Shown piece by piece: positions 47,972 to 57,081 of a stretch of 64,000 nucleotides of DNA; positions within the stretch are counted from its first letter, which is position 1, and each line of letters begins with the position of its first letter. Source of the stretch: Burkholderia puraquae (GTDB lineage: Bacteria > Pseudomonadota > Gammaproteobacteria > Burkholderiales > Burkholderiaceae). The position numbers and the translations under genes are program-made. The notes beneath the pieces are model-generated. The model did no database searches, was not told where the DNA came from, and saw only the letters and a program-made list of their open reading frames with translations. The DNA lies in contig NZ_NBYX01000003.1 of NCBI RefSeq assembly GCF_002099195.1, positions 372,001 to 436,000 of the forward strand, in the 5' to 3' direction.

Positions 47972-48925
47972 TCACAGGCCGAGATACGCCTTCACGGCCG
48001 GCAGCCCGTCCTTGCCGTCGAACGTCCTGACGCCCGCGAGCCACGGATCGAGCACCTGCGGGTTCTTCTTCAGGTACGCCTTCGCGGCATCGGCCGGCTT
48101 CGTCTTGTTCATCACCGACTGCATCAGCTGGTTCTCGAGCTGCGTCGAGAAGCGCAGGTTCGTGACGAGCTTGCCGGCGTTCGGGCAGCGCGCGATGAAG
48201 TCGGGCGCCGTCAGCGTGTACACGCGCGCTTCGCCGTAGTTCGGCCCGAACGCCGCGTCGCCGCCGGACAGGTAGTTCATGCTCAGCTGGATGTTCATCG
48301 GATGCGGTTCCCAGCCAAGGAAGACGACCCACTTCTTCTCGCGGACCGCGCGCTCGACCGTCACCAGCATCCCGGCTTCGCTCGATTCGACGAGCTTGAA
48401 GCCGCCGAGCCCGTACTGGTTCGTGTCGATCATCTTCTGGATCGTCGCGTTCGCGCTGCTGCCCGGCTCGATCCCGTAGATCTTGCCGTCGAGTTCCGCG
48501 CGGTGCTTCGCGATGTCCTCGAAGGTCTTCAGGCCGGCCTGGTATTCGTAGCTCGGCACCGCGAGCGTCGCCTTCGCGCCCGACAGGTTCGGCGGCTCGA
48601 CGACGTTGATCGACTTGCTGTCGAGGAACGGCTGGAGCTGCTTCTGCTGCACGGGCCACCAGTAGCCGAGCGACACGTCGAGCTGCTTGCTCTTCAGGCC
48701 GGCGAACGAGATCGGCACCGACGCGATCGTCGTGGTCGGCTTGTAGCCGAGCGCCTCGAACACGGTCGACGCGAGCGCCGTGGTCGACGTGATGTCGGTC
48801 CAGCCGATATCCGCGAAACGCACGGTGCGACAGGTCGCGGCATCTGTTTCGGCAAGCGCCGTGTGCGTGAACGCGCCGGTCGCCAGCACGGCCGCGGCAA
48901 GCGCGGCAATCTTCGTCGACTTCAT
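47972..48925 (-). CDS. caiX: Carnitine/betaine ABC transporter substrate-binding protein
   Basis: A 317-aa periplasmic protein with a signal peptide (cleaved near ALA-ETDA) and the OpuAC-type fold: '[20 protein letters not shown]', '[19 protein letters not shown]' and '[20 protein letters not shown]', whose aromatic residues cage a quaternary ammonium. In Pseudomonas the CaiX homologue binds carnitine and works with a shared core transporter; no core transporter genes are in this window either. Confidence 0.88.
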   Translation of the reverse strand: MKSTKIAALAAAVLATGAFTHTALAETDAATCRTVRFADIGWTDITSTTALASTVFEALGYKPTTTIASVPISFAGLKSKQLDVSLGYWWPVQQKQLQPFLDSKSINVVEPPNLSGAKATLAVPSYEYQAGLKTFEDIAKHRAELDGKIYGIEPGSSANATIQKMIDTNQYGLGGFKLVESSEAGMLVTVERAVREKKWVVFLGWEPHPMNIQLSMNYLSGGDAAFGPNYGEARVYTLTAPDFIARCPNAGKLVTNLRFSTQLENQLMQSVMNKTKPADAAKAYLKKNPQVLDPWLAGVRTFDGKDGLPAVKAYLGL

Positions 48926-49067
48926 GGTTCGTTTCCTCCCGGTTGGACGCGTGGCAGCCGGTGCGCGGGGTGTGCCCGGCCTGCATCGTGGGAGTAAAAG
49001 TAACGAGCCATATTGGCCGCGAGAAGACCGGCGGCGACCTGTTCTTGACTATTTGCGACTATGAGTG

Positions 49068-49083
49068 GAAACCACTAGGTTTC
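49068..49083. promoter_or_regulatory. Inverted repeat upstream of caiX
   Basis: GAAACC-ACTA-GGTTTC is a perfect inverted repeat 143 bases before the caiX start. A longer arm GTGGAAACC (49065-49073) pairs again with GGTTTCCAC at 49104-49112. It is a candidate activator site for a GbdR/CdhR-type regulator. Confidence 0.45.
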
Positions 49084-49405
49084 TTGAGAGGCTTGATGGA
49101 TGGGGTTTCCACGCGAATCTCCGATTGATTTGGCTTGTCCACATGCGGCGCGACGCTTTCGCTTCTGCGGGGCACGAAACGGGGGGCCGGTGCGGCTTCG
49201 GGCCCGCAGTGCTCGCGCCGCACCGACGAACGGGTGTCACGAGCGCGTGTGAAGCTGGCCCGGCCTCCAGCAGCCGAAAGCGCGTTTCGTATTGCGGAAT
49301 TCGCGCCGACTTCCGGCGCCGCCGCCTTTTCGTCGCTTGAAAACATGTTTTACATCGCAAAAATCGCAACGTATCTCATTGAAAAACAAGCAAAAATAAT
49401 GTCTT

Positions 49406-49423
49406 ATGTCTTATATAAGACAT
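49406..49423. promoter_or_regulatory. Perfect 18-bp palindrome upstream of aceA
   Basis: ATGTCTTATATAAGACAT is a perfect palindrome, and an extra half copy ATGTCTTAT overlaps its left side (49399-49407). It lies 112 bases before the isocitrate lyase start within an AT-rich block. The form suits a GntR-type dimeric regulator. Confidence 0.6.
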
Positions 49424-49535
49424 CGCCAAAAGCACGACGGGCGGCGTTACTATTTGTCCATGCAGTTCGCTTCGACAGACGTAGCGGGCACGCTCAACCA
49501 GTTACTCAAACGCGCTTTGCTCCCAGGAGATTGAC

Positions 49536-51119
49536 ATGGCCCAGTATCAAGACGACATCAAGGCAGTTGCCGGTTTGAAGGAAAACCACGGCAGCGCGTG
49601 GAATGCGATCAGCCCCGAGTACGCCGCCCGCATGCGTGCCCAGAACAAGTTCAAGACGGGCCTGGACATCGCCAAGTACACCGCGAAGATCATGCGCGCC
49701 GACATGGCCGCCTACGACGCCGATCCGGCCAAGTACACGCAGTCGCTGGGTTGCTGGCACGGCTTCATCGGCCAGCAGAAGATGATCTCGATCAAGAAGC
49801 ACTTCAACAGCACCGAGCGCCGCTACCTGTACCTGTCCGGCTGGATGGTTGCCGCGCTGCGCTCCGAGTTCGGCCCGCTGCCGGACCAGTCGATGCACGA
49901 AAAGACTTCGGTCAGCGCGCTGATCCGCGAGCTGTACACGTTCCTGCGCCAGGCCGACGCCCGTGAACTGGGCGGCCTGTTCCGCGAGCTGGACGCCGCC
50001 AAGGACGCTGCTGCAAAGGCCGCGATCCAGGACAAGATCGACAACCACGTCACGCACGTCGTGCCGATCATCGCCGACATCGACGCCGGTTTCGGCAACG
50101 CGGAAGCCACGTACCTGCTGGCCAAGCAGTTCATCGAAGCAGGCGCATGCTGCATCCAGATCGAAAACCAGGTGTCCGACGAGAAGCAGTGCGGCCACCA
50201 GGACGGCAAGGTCACCGTGCCGCACGAGGACTTCCTCGCGAAGATCCGCGCGATCCGCTACGCGTTCCTGGAACTGGGCGTGGACGACGGCATCATCGTG
50301 GCCCGTACCGACTCGCTGGGCGCCGGCCTGACCAAGCAGATCGCCGTGACCAGCACGCCGGGCGACCTGGGCGACCAGTACAACGCGTTCCTCGACTGCG
50401 AAGAACTGTCGGCCGACCAACTGGGCAACGGTGACGTCGTCATCAAGCGCGACGGCAAGCTGCTGCGTCCGAAGCGCCTGCCGAGCAACCTGTTCCAGTT
50501 CCGCGCCGGCACGGGCGAAGCGCGCTGCGTGCTCGACTGCATCACGTCGCTGCAGAACGGCGCCGACCTGCTGTGGATCGAAACCGAAAAACCGCATATC
50601 GCACAGATCGGCGGCATGGTCAGCGAGATCCGCAAGGTCATCCCGAACGCGAAGCTGGTGTACAACAACAGCCCGTCGTTCAACTGGACGCTGAACTTCC
50701 GCCAGCAGGCATACGACGCGCTGAAGGCCGCGGGCAAGGACGTGTCGGCCTACGACCGTGCGCAGCTGATGAGCGTGGAATACGACGAGACGGAACTGGC
50801 AGCGCTGGCCGACGAGAAGATCCGTACGTTCCAGGCCGACGCATCGCGTGAAGCCGGCATCTTCCATCACCTGATCACGCTGCCGACGTACCACACCGCC
50901 GCGCTGTCGACCGACAACCTGGCCAAGGAATACTTCGGCGACCAGGGCATGCTGGGCTACGTGGCCGGCGTGCAGCGCAAGGAAATCCGTCAGGGCATCG
51001 CCTGCGTGAAGCACCAGAACATGTCCGGCTCGGACATCGGCGACGATCACAAGGAATACTTCAGCGGCGAAGCAGCGCTGAAGGCGGCAGGCAAGGACAA
51101 CACGATGAACCAGTTCTGA
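49536..51119 (+). CDS. aceA: Isocitrate lyase
   Basis: A 527-aa enzyme that splits isocitrate into glyoxylate and succinate in the glyoxylate shunt. The catalytic motif is KQCGH (217-221, cysteine 219), with 'IADIDAGFGNAEATYLLAKQ' for Mg binding and 'LVYNNSPSFNW'. This longer subtype carries a roughly 100-residue insertion relative to the E. coli form. AGGAGA precedes the start, a terminator follows (51139-51171). It would assimilate the acetyl units released by carnitine breakdown and other C2 sources. Confidence 0.96.
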   Translation: MAQYQDDIKAVAGLKENHGSAWNAISPEYAARMRAQNKFKTGLDIAKYTAKIMRADMAAYDADPAKYTQSLGCWHGFIGQQKMISIKKHFNSTERRYLYLSGWMVAALRSEFGPLPDQSMHEKTSVSALIRELYTFLRQADARELGGLFRELDAAKDAAAKAAIQDKIDNHVTHVVPIIADIDAGFGNAEATYLLAKQFIEAGACCIQIENQVSDEKQCGHQDGKVTVPHEDFLAKIRAIRYAFLELGVDDGIIVARTDSLGAGLTKQIAVTSTPGDLGDQYNAFLDCEELSADQLGNGDVVIKRDGKLLRPKRLPSNLFQFRAGTGEARCVLDCITSLQNGADLLWIETEKPHIAQIGGMVSEIRKVIPNAKLVYNNSPSFNWTLNFRQQAYDALKAAGKDVSAYDRAQLMSVEYDETELAALADEKIRTFQADASREAGIFHHLITLPTYHTAALSTDNLAKEYFGDQGMLGYVAGVQRKEIRQGIACVKHQNMSGSDIGDDHKEYFSGEAALKAAGKDNTMNQF

Positions 51120-51138
51120 TACCGGTCGTCTCCAGGCG

Positions 51139-51171
51139 AAAAGCCAACCCGTTACGGGTTGGCTTTTTTTT
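51139..51171 (+). terminator. Rho-independent terminator after aceA
   Basis: AAGCCAACCC (51141-51150) pairs with GGGTTGGCTT (51156-51165) around GTTAC, with a run of eight T's starting at 51164. Confidence 0.95.
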
Positions 51172-51200
51172 GTCCGGCGACATCGCTCGCGGCGTGCTCG

Positions 51201-52097
51201 TCAATCATCAACCTGCATACTTCCCGCGACCACTCGCACGAACGCATCCGCCAGCACCGTCGGCTCGACCGGCAACACCAGCGCGCAAGCCGATTTCGCG
51301 TCTTCATCCGAGATCGGCACGAAGGCGACCCCGTCGATACCGAGGCTCGCCATCCGTTCCGGCACGATCGCCACGCCTTGCCCGGCCGCGACGAGATTCA
51401 GCATCGACGTCTTCGGCGACACGATCCGGGCCGTAGCCGGCACGAATCCCCGCTTCAGGCAAAGATCGATCACGACGCGCGCGAGCCCACCCCGCTCCCG
51501 ATACACGGCCGATACGAACGGCTCGTGCCGCAGCCGCGCGATCGCCGTGCGCTTGCGGCCCGCGAGCGGATGATCGGCCGGCACCGCCACGCACAAGCGC
51601 TCGGCCGCGAGCTCGACGAAGCGCACGCGCGGATCGCGGCGCAGCACCGGCAAACGAACGATCCCGATATCGGCGTTGCCGTTCGCGATCTCCAGCACCT
51701 GATCCTCGGACGATGCGCGGTCGAGATCGATCCGCGCGCCCGGACACTCGCTCATGAAGCGCTCGAGCACCGGCATCAGGCTGCCGACGGGAACGGTGCT
51801 CGAATGCAGGAGCCGCAATACGCCCGCTTCGCCGCGCGACAACTGCGCGCCCTCCTCGGCGGCGGCAGTCAGGGTCGCGGGAATCGACGCCACGCGATCG
51901 CGATAGATCGCGCCTGCCGGCGTGAGGCGCACACCCCTCGGCTCCCGGTCGAACAGCAGGAACCCCAGCTCGTCTTCCAGTTGACCGATCTGCCGGCTGA
52001 GCGCCGACTGCGCGACGTGGAGCGCGCTCGCGGCCGGCGTGAAGCCGCCGAGATCGGCCACGGTCAGGAAATACTGGATTTGCCGCAGGGATGGCAT
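51201..52097 (-). CDS. LysR-family regulator
   Basis: A 298-aa regulator: N-terminal helix-turn-helix ('FTPAASALHVAQSALSRQIG') and a two-lobed effector-binding domain. The methionine at 52097 starts MPSLRQIQYFLTVADLGGFT. It is divergent from the YdcZ-type transporter gene, with 121 bases between them, and probably controls that gene. The effector is unknown. Confidence 0.9.
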   Translation of the reverse strand: MPSLRQIQYFLTVADLGGFTPAASALHVAQSALSRQIGQLEDELGFLLFDREPRGVRLTPAGAIYRDRVASIPATLTAAAEEGAQLSRGEAGVLRLLHSSTVPVGSLMPVLERFMSECPGARIDLDRASSEDQVLEIANGNADIGIVRLPVLRRDPRVRFVELAAERLCVAVPADHPLAGRKRTAIARLRHEPFVSAVYRERGGLARVVIDLCLKRGFVPATARIVSPKTSMLNLVAAGQGVAIVPERMASLGIDGVAFVPISDEDAKSACALVLPVEPTVLADAFVRVVAGSMQVDD

Positions 52098-52218
52098 GCC
52101 GAAAAGAGATGGATAAGCGCCCGATTTGATATTTGCGTTATACCGTTGCGCTTCCCAGAATGGAAGCCTGCCGTGCCGCAACCGCCGTCACGGCCACCTC
52201 GCCGGAGCCCCCTTCTTC

Positions 52219-52662
52219 GTGACGACTCTCCTGTCCTATCTGCTGGTCGTTGCCGCCGGCATCAGCGTGGCATTGCAGCAGGTGCTCAACGCCAACCTCC
52301 GCGCGCAGCTCGGCTCGCCGTGGTGGGCCGGTTCGGTCAGCTACCTCGTCGGCCTGGCCGCGATGCTCGCCGTCGCGCTCCTGTCCCCGCACCCGCGCTT
52401 GAGCGGCACCGTCACCGGTGCGGGATCGTGGTTCAGCTGGACCGGCGGATTCTTCGGCGCGGTGTTCGTCGGCATCGCGATCCTGATGGTGCCGCGACTG
52501 GGCGCCGCGACGACGCTCGCGCTGATCGTCGTCGGGCAGATGACCGGCGCGCTCGCATTCGACCACTTCGGCGTGCTCGGCATCCAGCAGCATTCGGCCA
52601 GCCCGATCCGCATGGCCGGCGCGGCGTGCCTCATTCTCGGGGTGGTGCTGGTTCGTGCGTGA
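52219..52662 (+). CDS. DMT-superfamily transporter, YdcZ/DUF606 type
   Basis: A 147-aa membrane protein with five helices, beginning at a GTG (VTTLLSYLLVVAAGISVALQ). The opening 'GISVALQQVLNANLRAQLGS' and 'GGFFGAVFVGIAILMVPRLG' are the DUF606 signature. Such half-size transporters work as dimers; the substrate is unknown. GGAG lies 11 bases upstream of the start. Confidence 0.85.
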   Translation: MTTLLSYLLVVAAGISVALQQVLNANLRAQLGSPWWAGSVSYLVGLAAMLAVALLSPHPRLSGTVTGAGSWFSWTGGFFGAVFVGIAILMVPRLGAATTLALIVVGQMTGALAFDHFGVLGIQQHSASPIRMAGAACLILGVVLVRA

Positions 52663-52733
52663 CGTCGTCATGCGCCGCTGTCGCATGCGCGTGCGCGGCC
52701 GACGTAGCGGCAACGCACGCGCCCGCGCCACAC

Positions 52734-54239
52734 TCATGCGTAGTTCATCATCACCGACTTGCTTTCCGTGTACTGGTCGATCACCGCGCGGCCGAGTTCG
52801 CGACCGAAACCCGACTGCTTCATCCCGCCGAACGGCATCGCGTTGTCGAGCAGCGAGTGACAGTTGACCCACACCGTGCCGGCCGCAATACGCGGGATCA
52901 GCTTGTGAATCGCGGAAAGGTCGTTCGACCAGATGCTCGCGCCGAGACCGTAAGGCGTGTCGTTGGCGAGCTGCACGGCCGTCTCGACGTCGTCAAACGG
53001 CATCGCGACGAGCACCGGCCCGAAGATCTCCTCGCGCACGACGCGCATTGCCTGCGTCGTATCGACCAGCACGGTCGGTTCGACGAAGAAGCCGGGGCCG
53101 TCGATCGCGCGGCCGCCCGCGGCGGCACGGGCGCCCTCGCCGAATCCCGAGTCGATATAGCCGCACACGCGCTGGCGCTGCTTCGCCGATACGAGCGGGC
53201 CGATCTGCGTCGACGGATCCATTCCCGGGCCGATCTTCAGGCTCGCGGCGATCTTCGCGACGCGCTCGATCACGTCGTCGAATACCTTCGAATGGAGGTA
53301 TGCGCGCGACCCGGCCGTGCACACCTGCCCCTGATTGAAGAAGATCGCGTTCGCCACGCCCAGTGCGGCCTTGTCCGGATCGACGTCGGGCAGCACGATC
53401 ACCGGCGACTTGCCGCCGAGCTCGAGCGACATCCGCGTCATGTTGTCGAGCGCCGCATGGCCGATCGTCTTGCCCGTCTGCGTCGAGCCCGTGAATGCGA
53501 TCTTGTCGATGCGCGGATCGCGCGACAGCGCGGCGCCGGCCGTGCGACCGTAGCCGGTGACGATATTGACGACGCCGTCCGGGAAACCGGCTTCCTGTAT
53601 CAGTTCGCCCAGTCGCAATGCGCCGAGCGGCGTATCTTCCGCTGGCTTCAGCACGACGGTGCAGCCCGTGGCCAGCGCGGGCGCAAGCTTCCACGCCGCC
53701 ATCAGCAGCGGGAAATTCCACGGAATGATCGCGCCGACCACGCCGACGGGTTCCTTGCGCGTATAGGTGAAGATCTCGCTGTCCGGCAGGTACGGCATGC
53801 CCGCGTCGATCACGCTGCCTTCGATCTTCGTCGCCCAGCCGGCCATGTAGCGGAAGCACTGCGCGGCCATCGCGACATCGAGCCCTTGTGCCACCGTCAC
53901 GGGCTTGCCGTTGTCGAGCGACTCGATTTCGGCCAGCTCGCGCGCATTCGCTTCGACCAGGTCGGCAAGCGCCAGCAGCAGACGCTCGCGATCGGTGGTC
54001 TTCGCGGTGCGCCACGGCCCCGCGTCGAATGCGCGCCGCGCGGCGGCGACGGCCTGCTGCACGTCGTGCTCGTCCGCTTCGGGCACACGTGCGAGCACAG
54101 TGCCGTCGGCCGGATTCACGACGTCGAACTGGCGGCCCGACGCCGCATCGCTCCACTCGGCACCGATCAGCATCTTCTTCGGCTTCGCGAGAAACGCGCG
54201 CGTGGCGTCGAGCAGCGGGAAATTGTCGTTCGTCTCCAT
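52734..54239 (-). CDS. NAD-dependent aldehyde dehydrogenase (phenylacetaldehyde type)
   Basis: A 501-aa class 1/2 aldehyde dehydrogenase: 'IIPWNFPLLMAAWKLAPALA', glutamate in 'LELGGKSP', catalytic cysteine in 'NQGQVCTAGSR' and C-terminal 'PFGGMKQSGFGRELG'. It is the last gene of the aromatic amine dehydrogenase operon, so the likely substrates are the aldehydes from phenethylamine, tyramine or tryptamine. Confidence 0.9.
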   Translation of the reverse strand: METNDNFPLLDATRAFLAKPKKMLIGAEWSDAASGRQFDVVNPADGTVLARVPEADEHDVQQAVAAARRAFDAGPWRTAKTTDRERLLLALADLVEANARELAEIESLDNGKPVTVAQGLDVAMAAQCFRYMAGWATKIEGSVIDAGMPYLPDSEIFTYTRKEPVGVVGAIIPWNFPLLMAAWKLAPALATGCTVVLKPAEDTPLGALRLGELIQEAGFPDGVVNIVTGYGRTAGAALSRDPRIDKIAFTGSTQTGKTIGHAALDNMTRMSLELGGKSPVIVLPDVDPDKAALGVANAIFFNQGQVCTAGSRAYLHSKVFDDVIERVAKIAASLKIGPGMDPSTQIGPLVSAKQRQRVCGYIDSGFGEGARAAAGGRAIDGPGFFVEPTVLVDTTQAMRVVREEIFGPVLVAMPFDDVETAVQLANDTPYGLGASIWSNDLSAIHKLIPRIAAGTVWVNCHSLLDNAMPFGGMKQSGFGRELGRAVIDQYTESKSVMMNYA

Positions 54240-54272
54240 CTTCCTGATTCCTCGATTTCCTGAATGGGTCGG

Positions 54273-54818
54273 TTAGTAGCGATCGGCGACGCCGTCGATC
54301 CCGCGTGCCTGCAACGCGCGAACGAGGCCGGCGCGCACGGTCGCGACGTCGGAAAACGCGGGACGGCGGTGCGCGGCGACTTCGGCGGCCGTATACGGCT
54401 TGAAGTCGCGCGGCAGCGCGTCGCGGTTCATGGTCGTGAGTACCCAGTTGAGCACGTCGGCCAGATCCTGGTCCGACAGTGCCGAGTTCGACGCGCCGGG
54501 CACGCGCATCACGTACTCGCGCCCCGCCGGCAGATGCGTGAAATAGCCGAGCGAGTTGGCGAGCGGCGGCACCTTGCCAGAGATGCCGCCGCCCGTCGCC
54601 GTGTGGCAGCCCATGCAGTTGAGCACCCAGTGCTGCCGCGCGAGCGCCGCGTCGGCCGCGCCTTCGGCATGCGCCGGTGCCGCGGTCAAACCTGCGACCG
54701 CGCCGGCCAGCATCAGCAGCGGCGGCAGGCGACGCGACACGTTGCCGAGCCACGATGCCGCCGCGCGCCGCGTGCGGGCCGCGAAGTCGCCGACACGGGA
54801 CGCGCGGGCGAGCGTCAC
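54273..54818 (-). CDS. Periplasmic c-type cytochrome, 181 aa
   Basis: A signal-peptide-bearing protein with one haem site, CMGCH, and methionine candidates for the sixth ligand. Its GTG start overlaps the stop of the preceding cytochrome gene (GTGA), showing coupling. It probably accepts electrons from the amine dehydrogenase or relays them to the terminal oxidase. Confidence 0.85.
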   Translation of the reverse strand: MTLARASRVGDFAARTRRAAASWLGNVSRRLPPLLMLAGAVAGLTAAPAHAEGAADAALARQHWVLNCMGCHTATGGGISGKVPPLANSLGYFTHLPAGREYVMRVPGASNSALSDQDLADVLNWVLTTMNRDALPRDFKPYTAAEVAAHRRPAFSDVATVRAGLVRALQARGIDGVADRY

Positions 54819-55315
54819 AGGCCAAGCCCCTTGATGACGGCTTCGCGTTGCGCATGAACGGCCGTGCCATCCATCGCCTTCGCGCGCGCCGCGCGGATTT
54901 CGGCCGCCGTGAACGGCTTCGCGTCGCCGTGCTGCGCGTTGAGATCGAACACGACGTAGTTGAGCACGTGCGCGATATCGTCGTCGCTCGCGCTCGCAAA
55001 CGACGGCATCTTGAAGTTGTAATTCTTGTCGCGCACCTTGATCTCGCCGAACATCCCGTGCAGCAGCGTCGCGACCAGTTGTGCACGCCCCGGCTCGGCC
55101 GTCGCGTACTTGCCCGGATACTCGGTCAGCGGCGGGGCGAGCCCGTCCTGCCCTTTGCCGCCCGCCTGGTGACACACCACGCACTGCGCGTCGAACAGGC
55201 TCTTGCCGGCCGGGTAATGCACGGTTTCCTGCGCGCCGGCGGCGCCCGCCAACGCGAAGGCAGTCATGCCCGTCATGCATGCGACGGCGATCTTTCCAGC
55301 TTGCATCCCTTTCAT
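54815..55315 (-). CDS. Periplasmic c-type cytochrome, 166 aa
   Basis: An exported monohaem cytochrome with CVVCH in 'LFDAQCVVCHQAGGKGQDG' and a methionine in 'KMPSFASASDDDIAHVLNYV'. Its ATG overlaps the aauA stop by ATGA. It belongs to the amine dehydrogenase operon and is a likely electron acceptor. Confidence 0.88.
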   Translation of the reverse strand: MKGMQAGKIAVACMTGMTAFALAGAAGAQETVHYPAGKSLFDAQCVVCHQAGGKGQDGLAPPLTEYPGKYATAEPGRAQLVATLLHGMFGEIKVRDKNYNFKMPSFASASDDDIAHVLNYVVFDLNAQHGDAKPFTAAEIRAARAKAMDGTAVHAQREAVIKGLGL

Positions 55316-55857
55316 TGCTTTGCCGCTCCCAGCAGAACCGAAACCGAACAGTGATAGTTCGAATTGCCGTTGGCCATGCACCAGTTGATGTCGTTGTTCA
55401 ACGACAGCTTGTACAGCGGCTTCTCGCGCTCGTTGCGGTTGCAGAAGCACTTGCCGCACGACGTCTTGCCGCAGCAATCGTTGTACGACACGATGTAGTC
55501 CGAACCGTCGTGCGGATTGCGGCATGTGCCGATCCACGTGATCGGCGAAGGCGTCGTACCCGGCGGGCAACTGCTCGACGTGCCGCCGCAGCAACTGCAC
55601 AGCCAGCCGTCGATCGCGCAGTATTTCCAGTAGTCGCAGCTCATCGGGTCGTCGCTTGCCCCCGATGCGGCACCGCCGGAGGCCGCAGACGCGCCCGACG
55701 CCGCATCGGCCGCATACGCGGTGCGATCGACGGGCAGCAGCGGCAGCATCGCCGATCCCACCAGCACCTTGCCGAGCTTCGCCATCGCGCTGCGCCGCGA
55801 ACTATGCTGCGCGACACCGCGCGCCGACCGCTCGAACCATGAATCAAACAGGCCCAT
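55312..55857 (-). CDS. aauA: Aromatic amine dehydrogenase small (TTQ) subunit
   Basis: A 181-aa precursor with a twin-arginine export signal ('HSSRRSAMAKLGKVLVGSAM'). The mature part is cysteine-rich (CSCCGG, DCCG, CGKCFC), making the six disulfides of these subunits. The tryptophans that become tryptophan tryptophylquinone are W108 ('SPITWIGTC') and W159 ('NNDINWC'). It oxidatively deaminates primary amines, giving aldehyde and ammonia. The gene order with aauB, mauE and mauD makes the assignment firm; aromatic rather than methylamine preference rests on context and likeness. Confidence 0.92.
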   Translation of the reverse strand: MGLFDSWFERSARGVAQHSSRRSAMAKLGKVLVGSAMLPLLPVDRTAYAADAASGASAASGGAASGASDDPMSCDYWKYCAIDGWLCSCCGGTSSSCPPGTTPSPITWIGTCRNPHDGSDYIVSYNDCCGKTSCGKCFCNRNEREKPLYKLSLNNDINWCMANGNSNYHCSVSVLLGAAKQ

Positions 55858-55896
55858 GTCGTTGTTCTCCGTTGACGTTGAAAGAGGGTCGGCCGG

Positions 55897-56523
55897 TCAT
55901 GCGTGCTGCGCGTGCGTGTCGTGGCTGTGATCGCCGTGCACGAACTGCTGCAGCGACGCGACGCCGCGCTCCTTCGCTTCGAACAGGCTCTCGAGATGCT
56001 CGCGCGTGTTGACGAGCCCCTTCGCGCGCACCGTGCCGGTTTCGTCGAGCAGCACCGCGTACGGCAGCTTGCCGATCTGGTACGCGAGGCCGAGTTCCTG
56101 CGACAGCACGTACGGGAAGCGCCCGAGATCGTGCTTACGTGCGAAGCGCGTGTGTTCGTCGATATCGCCGTCGCTCGCGAGCACGATGTTCACCGGTGTC
56201 GATTCGCTCGCCTGCAGCGACGGCAGCAGCGGCAGCAGCTTCTTGCAGACGGGGCACGTCGGCGACAGGAAGAACAGCAGCGTCGCCTTGCCCGATGCAT
56301 CGATGCCGCCGACCTTCACCTGCGAGCCGCGAATGTCGGTCAGCTCGAACGTCGGCGCGATCGCGCCGACCGCCGGGCCCTTGTCGATCATCAGTGCGCC
56401 GGCCGGCATGATGCGTTCATACAGGATGCCGATCTGCCGCACGAGCGCGAGGCAGATCGCGCCGAGCGCGAGGACAGCCACCCACAGCAGGGCGGTGGAA
56501 ACGGTGAGAGCGGTTTGCATCAT
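55897..56523 (-). CDS. mauD: Thioredoxin-like maturation protein MauD
   Basis: A 208-aa membrane-anchored protein with an N-terminal helix (about 5-28) and a periplasmic thioredoxin-like domain with C-P-V-C in 'LSPTCPVCKKLLPLLP'. It is needed to form the many disulfides of the small subunit. The tail is histidine-rich (HGDHSHDTHAQH). Its start overlaps the mauE stop by four bases. Confidence 0.92.
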   Translation of the reverse strand: MMQTALTVSTALLWVAVLALGAICLALVRQIGILYERIMPAGALMIDKGPAVGAIAPTFELTDIRGSQVKVGGIDASGKATLLFFLSPTCPVCKKLLPLLPSLQASESTPVNIVLASDGDIDEHTRFARKHDLGRFPYVLSQELGLAYQIGKLPYAVLLDETGTVRAKGLVNTREHLESLFEAKERGVASLQQFVHGDHSHDTHAQHA

Positions 56524-57074
56524 GAATTCCTCAGGTGGGAAAGGCGCGGTACGTTGGCGAGCAGCACGTCGACGGTGAGCAGCGCGCAGACGATCAGCAG
56601 CACGGAGAAGAACAGCGTCAGGTAGTCGAACCACACGACCGCGCGTGCGCCCGGCTCGACGAGCGCGGTCGCGGCCAGCGCGGCGAGCAGCAGCGCGCGC
56701 CCGACGTGCAGCCAGCCGATGCCACGCGGTGCGTCCGCGCGCGCAGCCGCGAAGCCGGAACAGCCGCAGTCGATGTCGGTATGGCCGCGCAGGAGATTGA
56801 TCGCAATCGCGGCGGCGAAGGCCACGAGCAACGCGATCAGGCCGATCGCGCCGGCCGTGCGCGTATCGGGAAACAGCAGCGCCGCGGCGCCGGCGGCTTC
56901 CGCGAGCGGAATCGCGAACGCCACGGGCGCGGTCAGCGCATCGGGCAGCAGCCGGTAGCCGGCGAGCGCCTGGCTGAACGCGGCGGGCCGGCGCATCTTC
57001 GCGAAGGCATCGAGCAGCACGACGACGGCGGCGCCGGCCTGGGCGCTGGTGGCAAGTACGGGATCGAGCGTCAT
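56520..57074 (-). CDS. mauE: Amine dehydrogenase maturation protein MauE
   Basis: A 184-aa inner-membrane protein with about four or five helices and a cysteine pair in 'HTDIDCGCSGF'. MauE works with MauD in disulfide formation and stability of the TTQ subunit. It starts seven bases after aauB. Confidence 0.9.
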   Translation of the reverse strand: MTLDPVLATSAQAGAAVVVLLDAFAKMRRPAAFSQALAGYRLLPDALTAPVAFAIPLAEAAGAAALLFPDTRTAGAIGLIALLVAFAAAIAINLLRGHTDIDCGCSGFAAARADAPRGIGWLHVGRALLLAALAATALVEPGARAVVWFDYLTLFFSVLLIVCALLTVDVLLANVPRLSHLRNS

Positions 57075-57081
57075 CGCGGCC

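Larger units (their letters stand above)
48926..49535. other. Divergent promoter region between caiX and aceA
   Basis: About 600 bases without a supported gene. The caiX side holds GAAACC-ACTA-GGTTTC (49068-49083). The aceA side is strikingly AT-rich (49345-49425) and holds an 18-bp palindrome (49406-49423). The middle is GC-rich and featureless. Confidence 0.6.

Noticed and set aside
51159-54263. A 1034-codon plus-strand frame across the LysR, transporter and aldehyde dehydrogenase region.
   Set aside because: It crosses several real genes in both orientations and has no recognisable domain; composition explains it.
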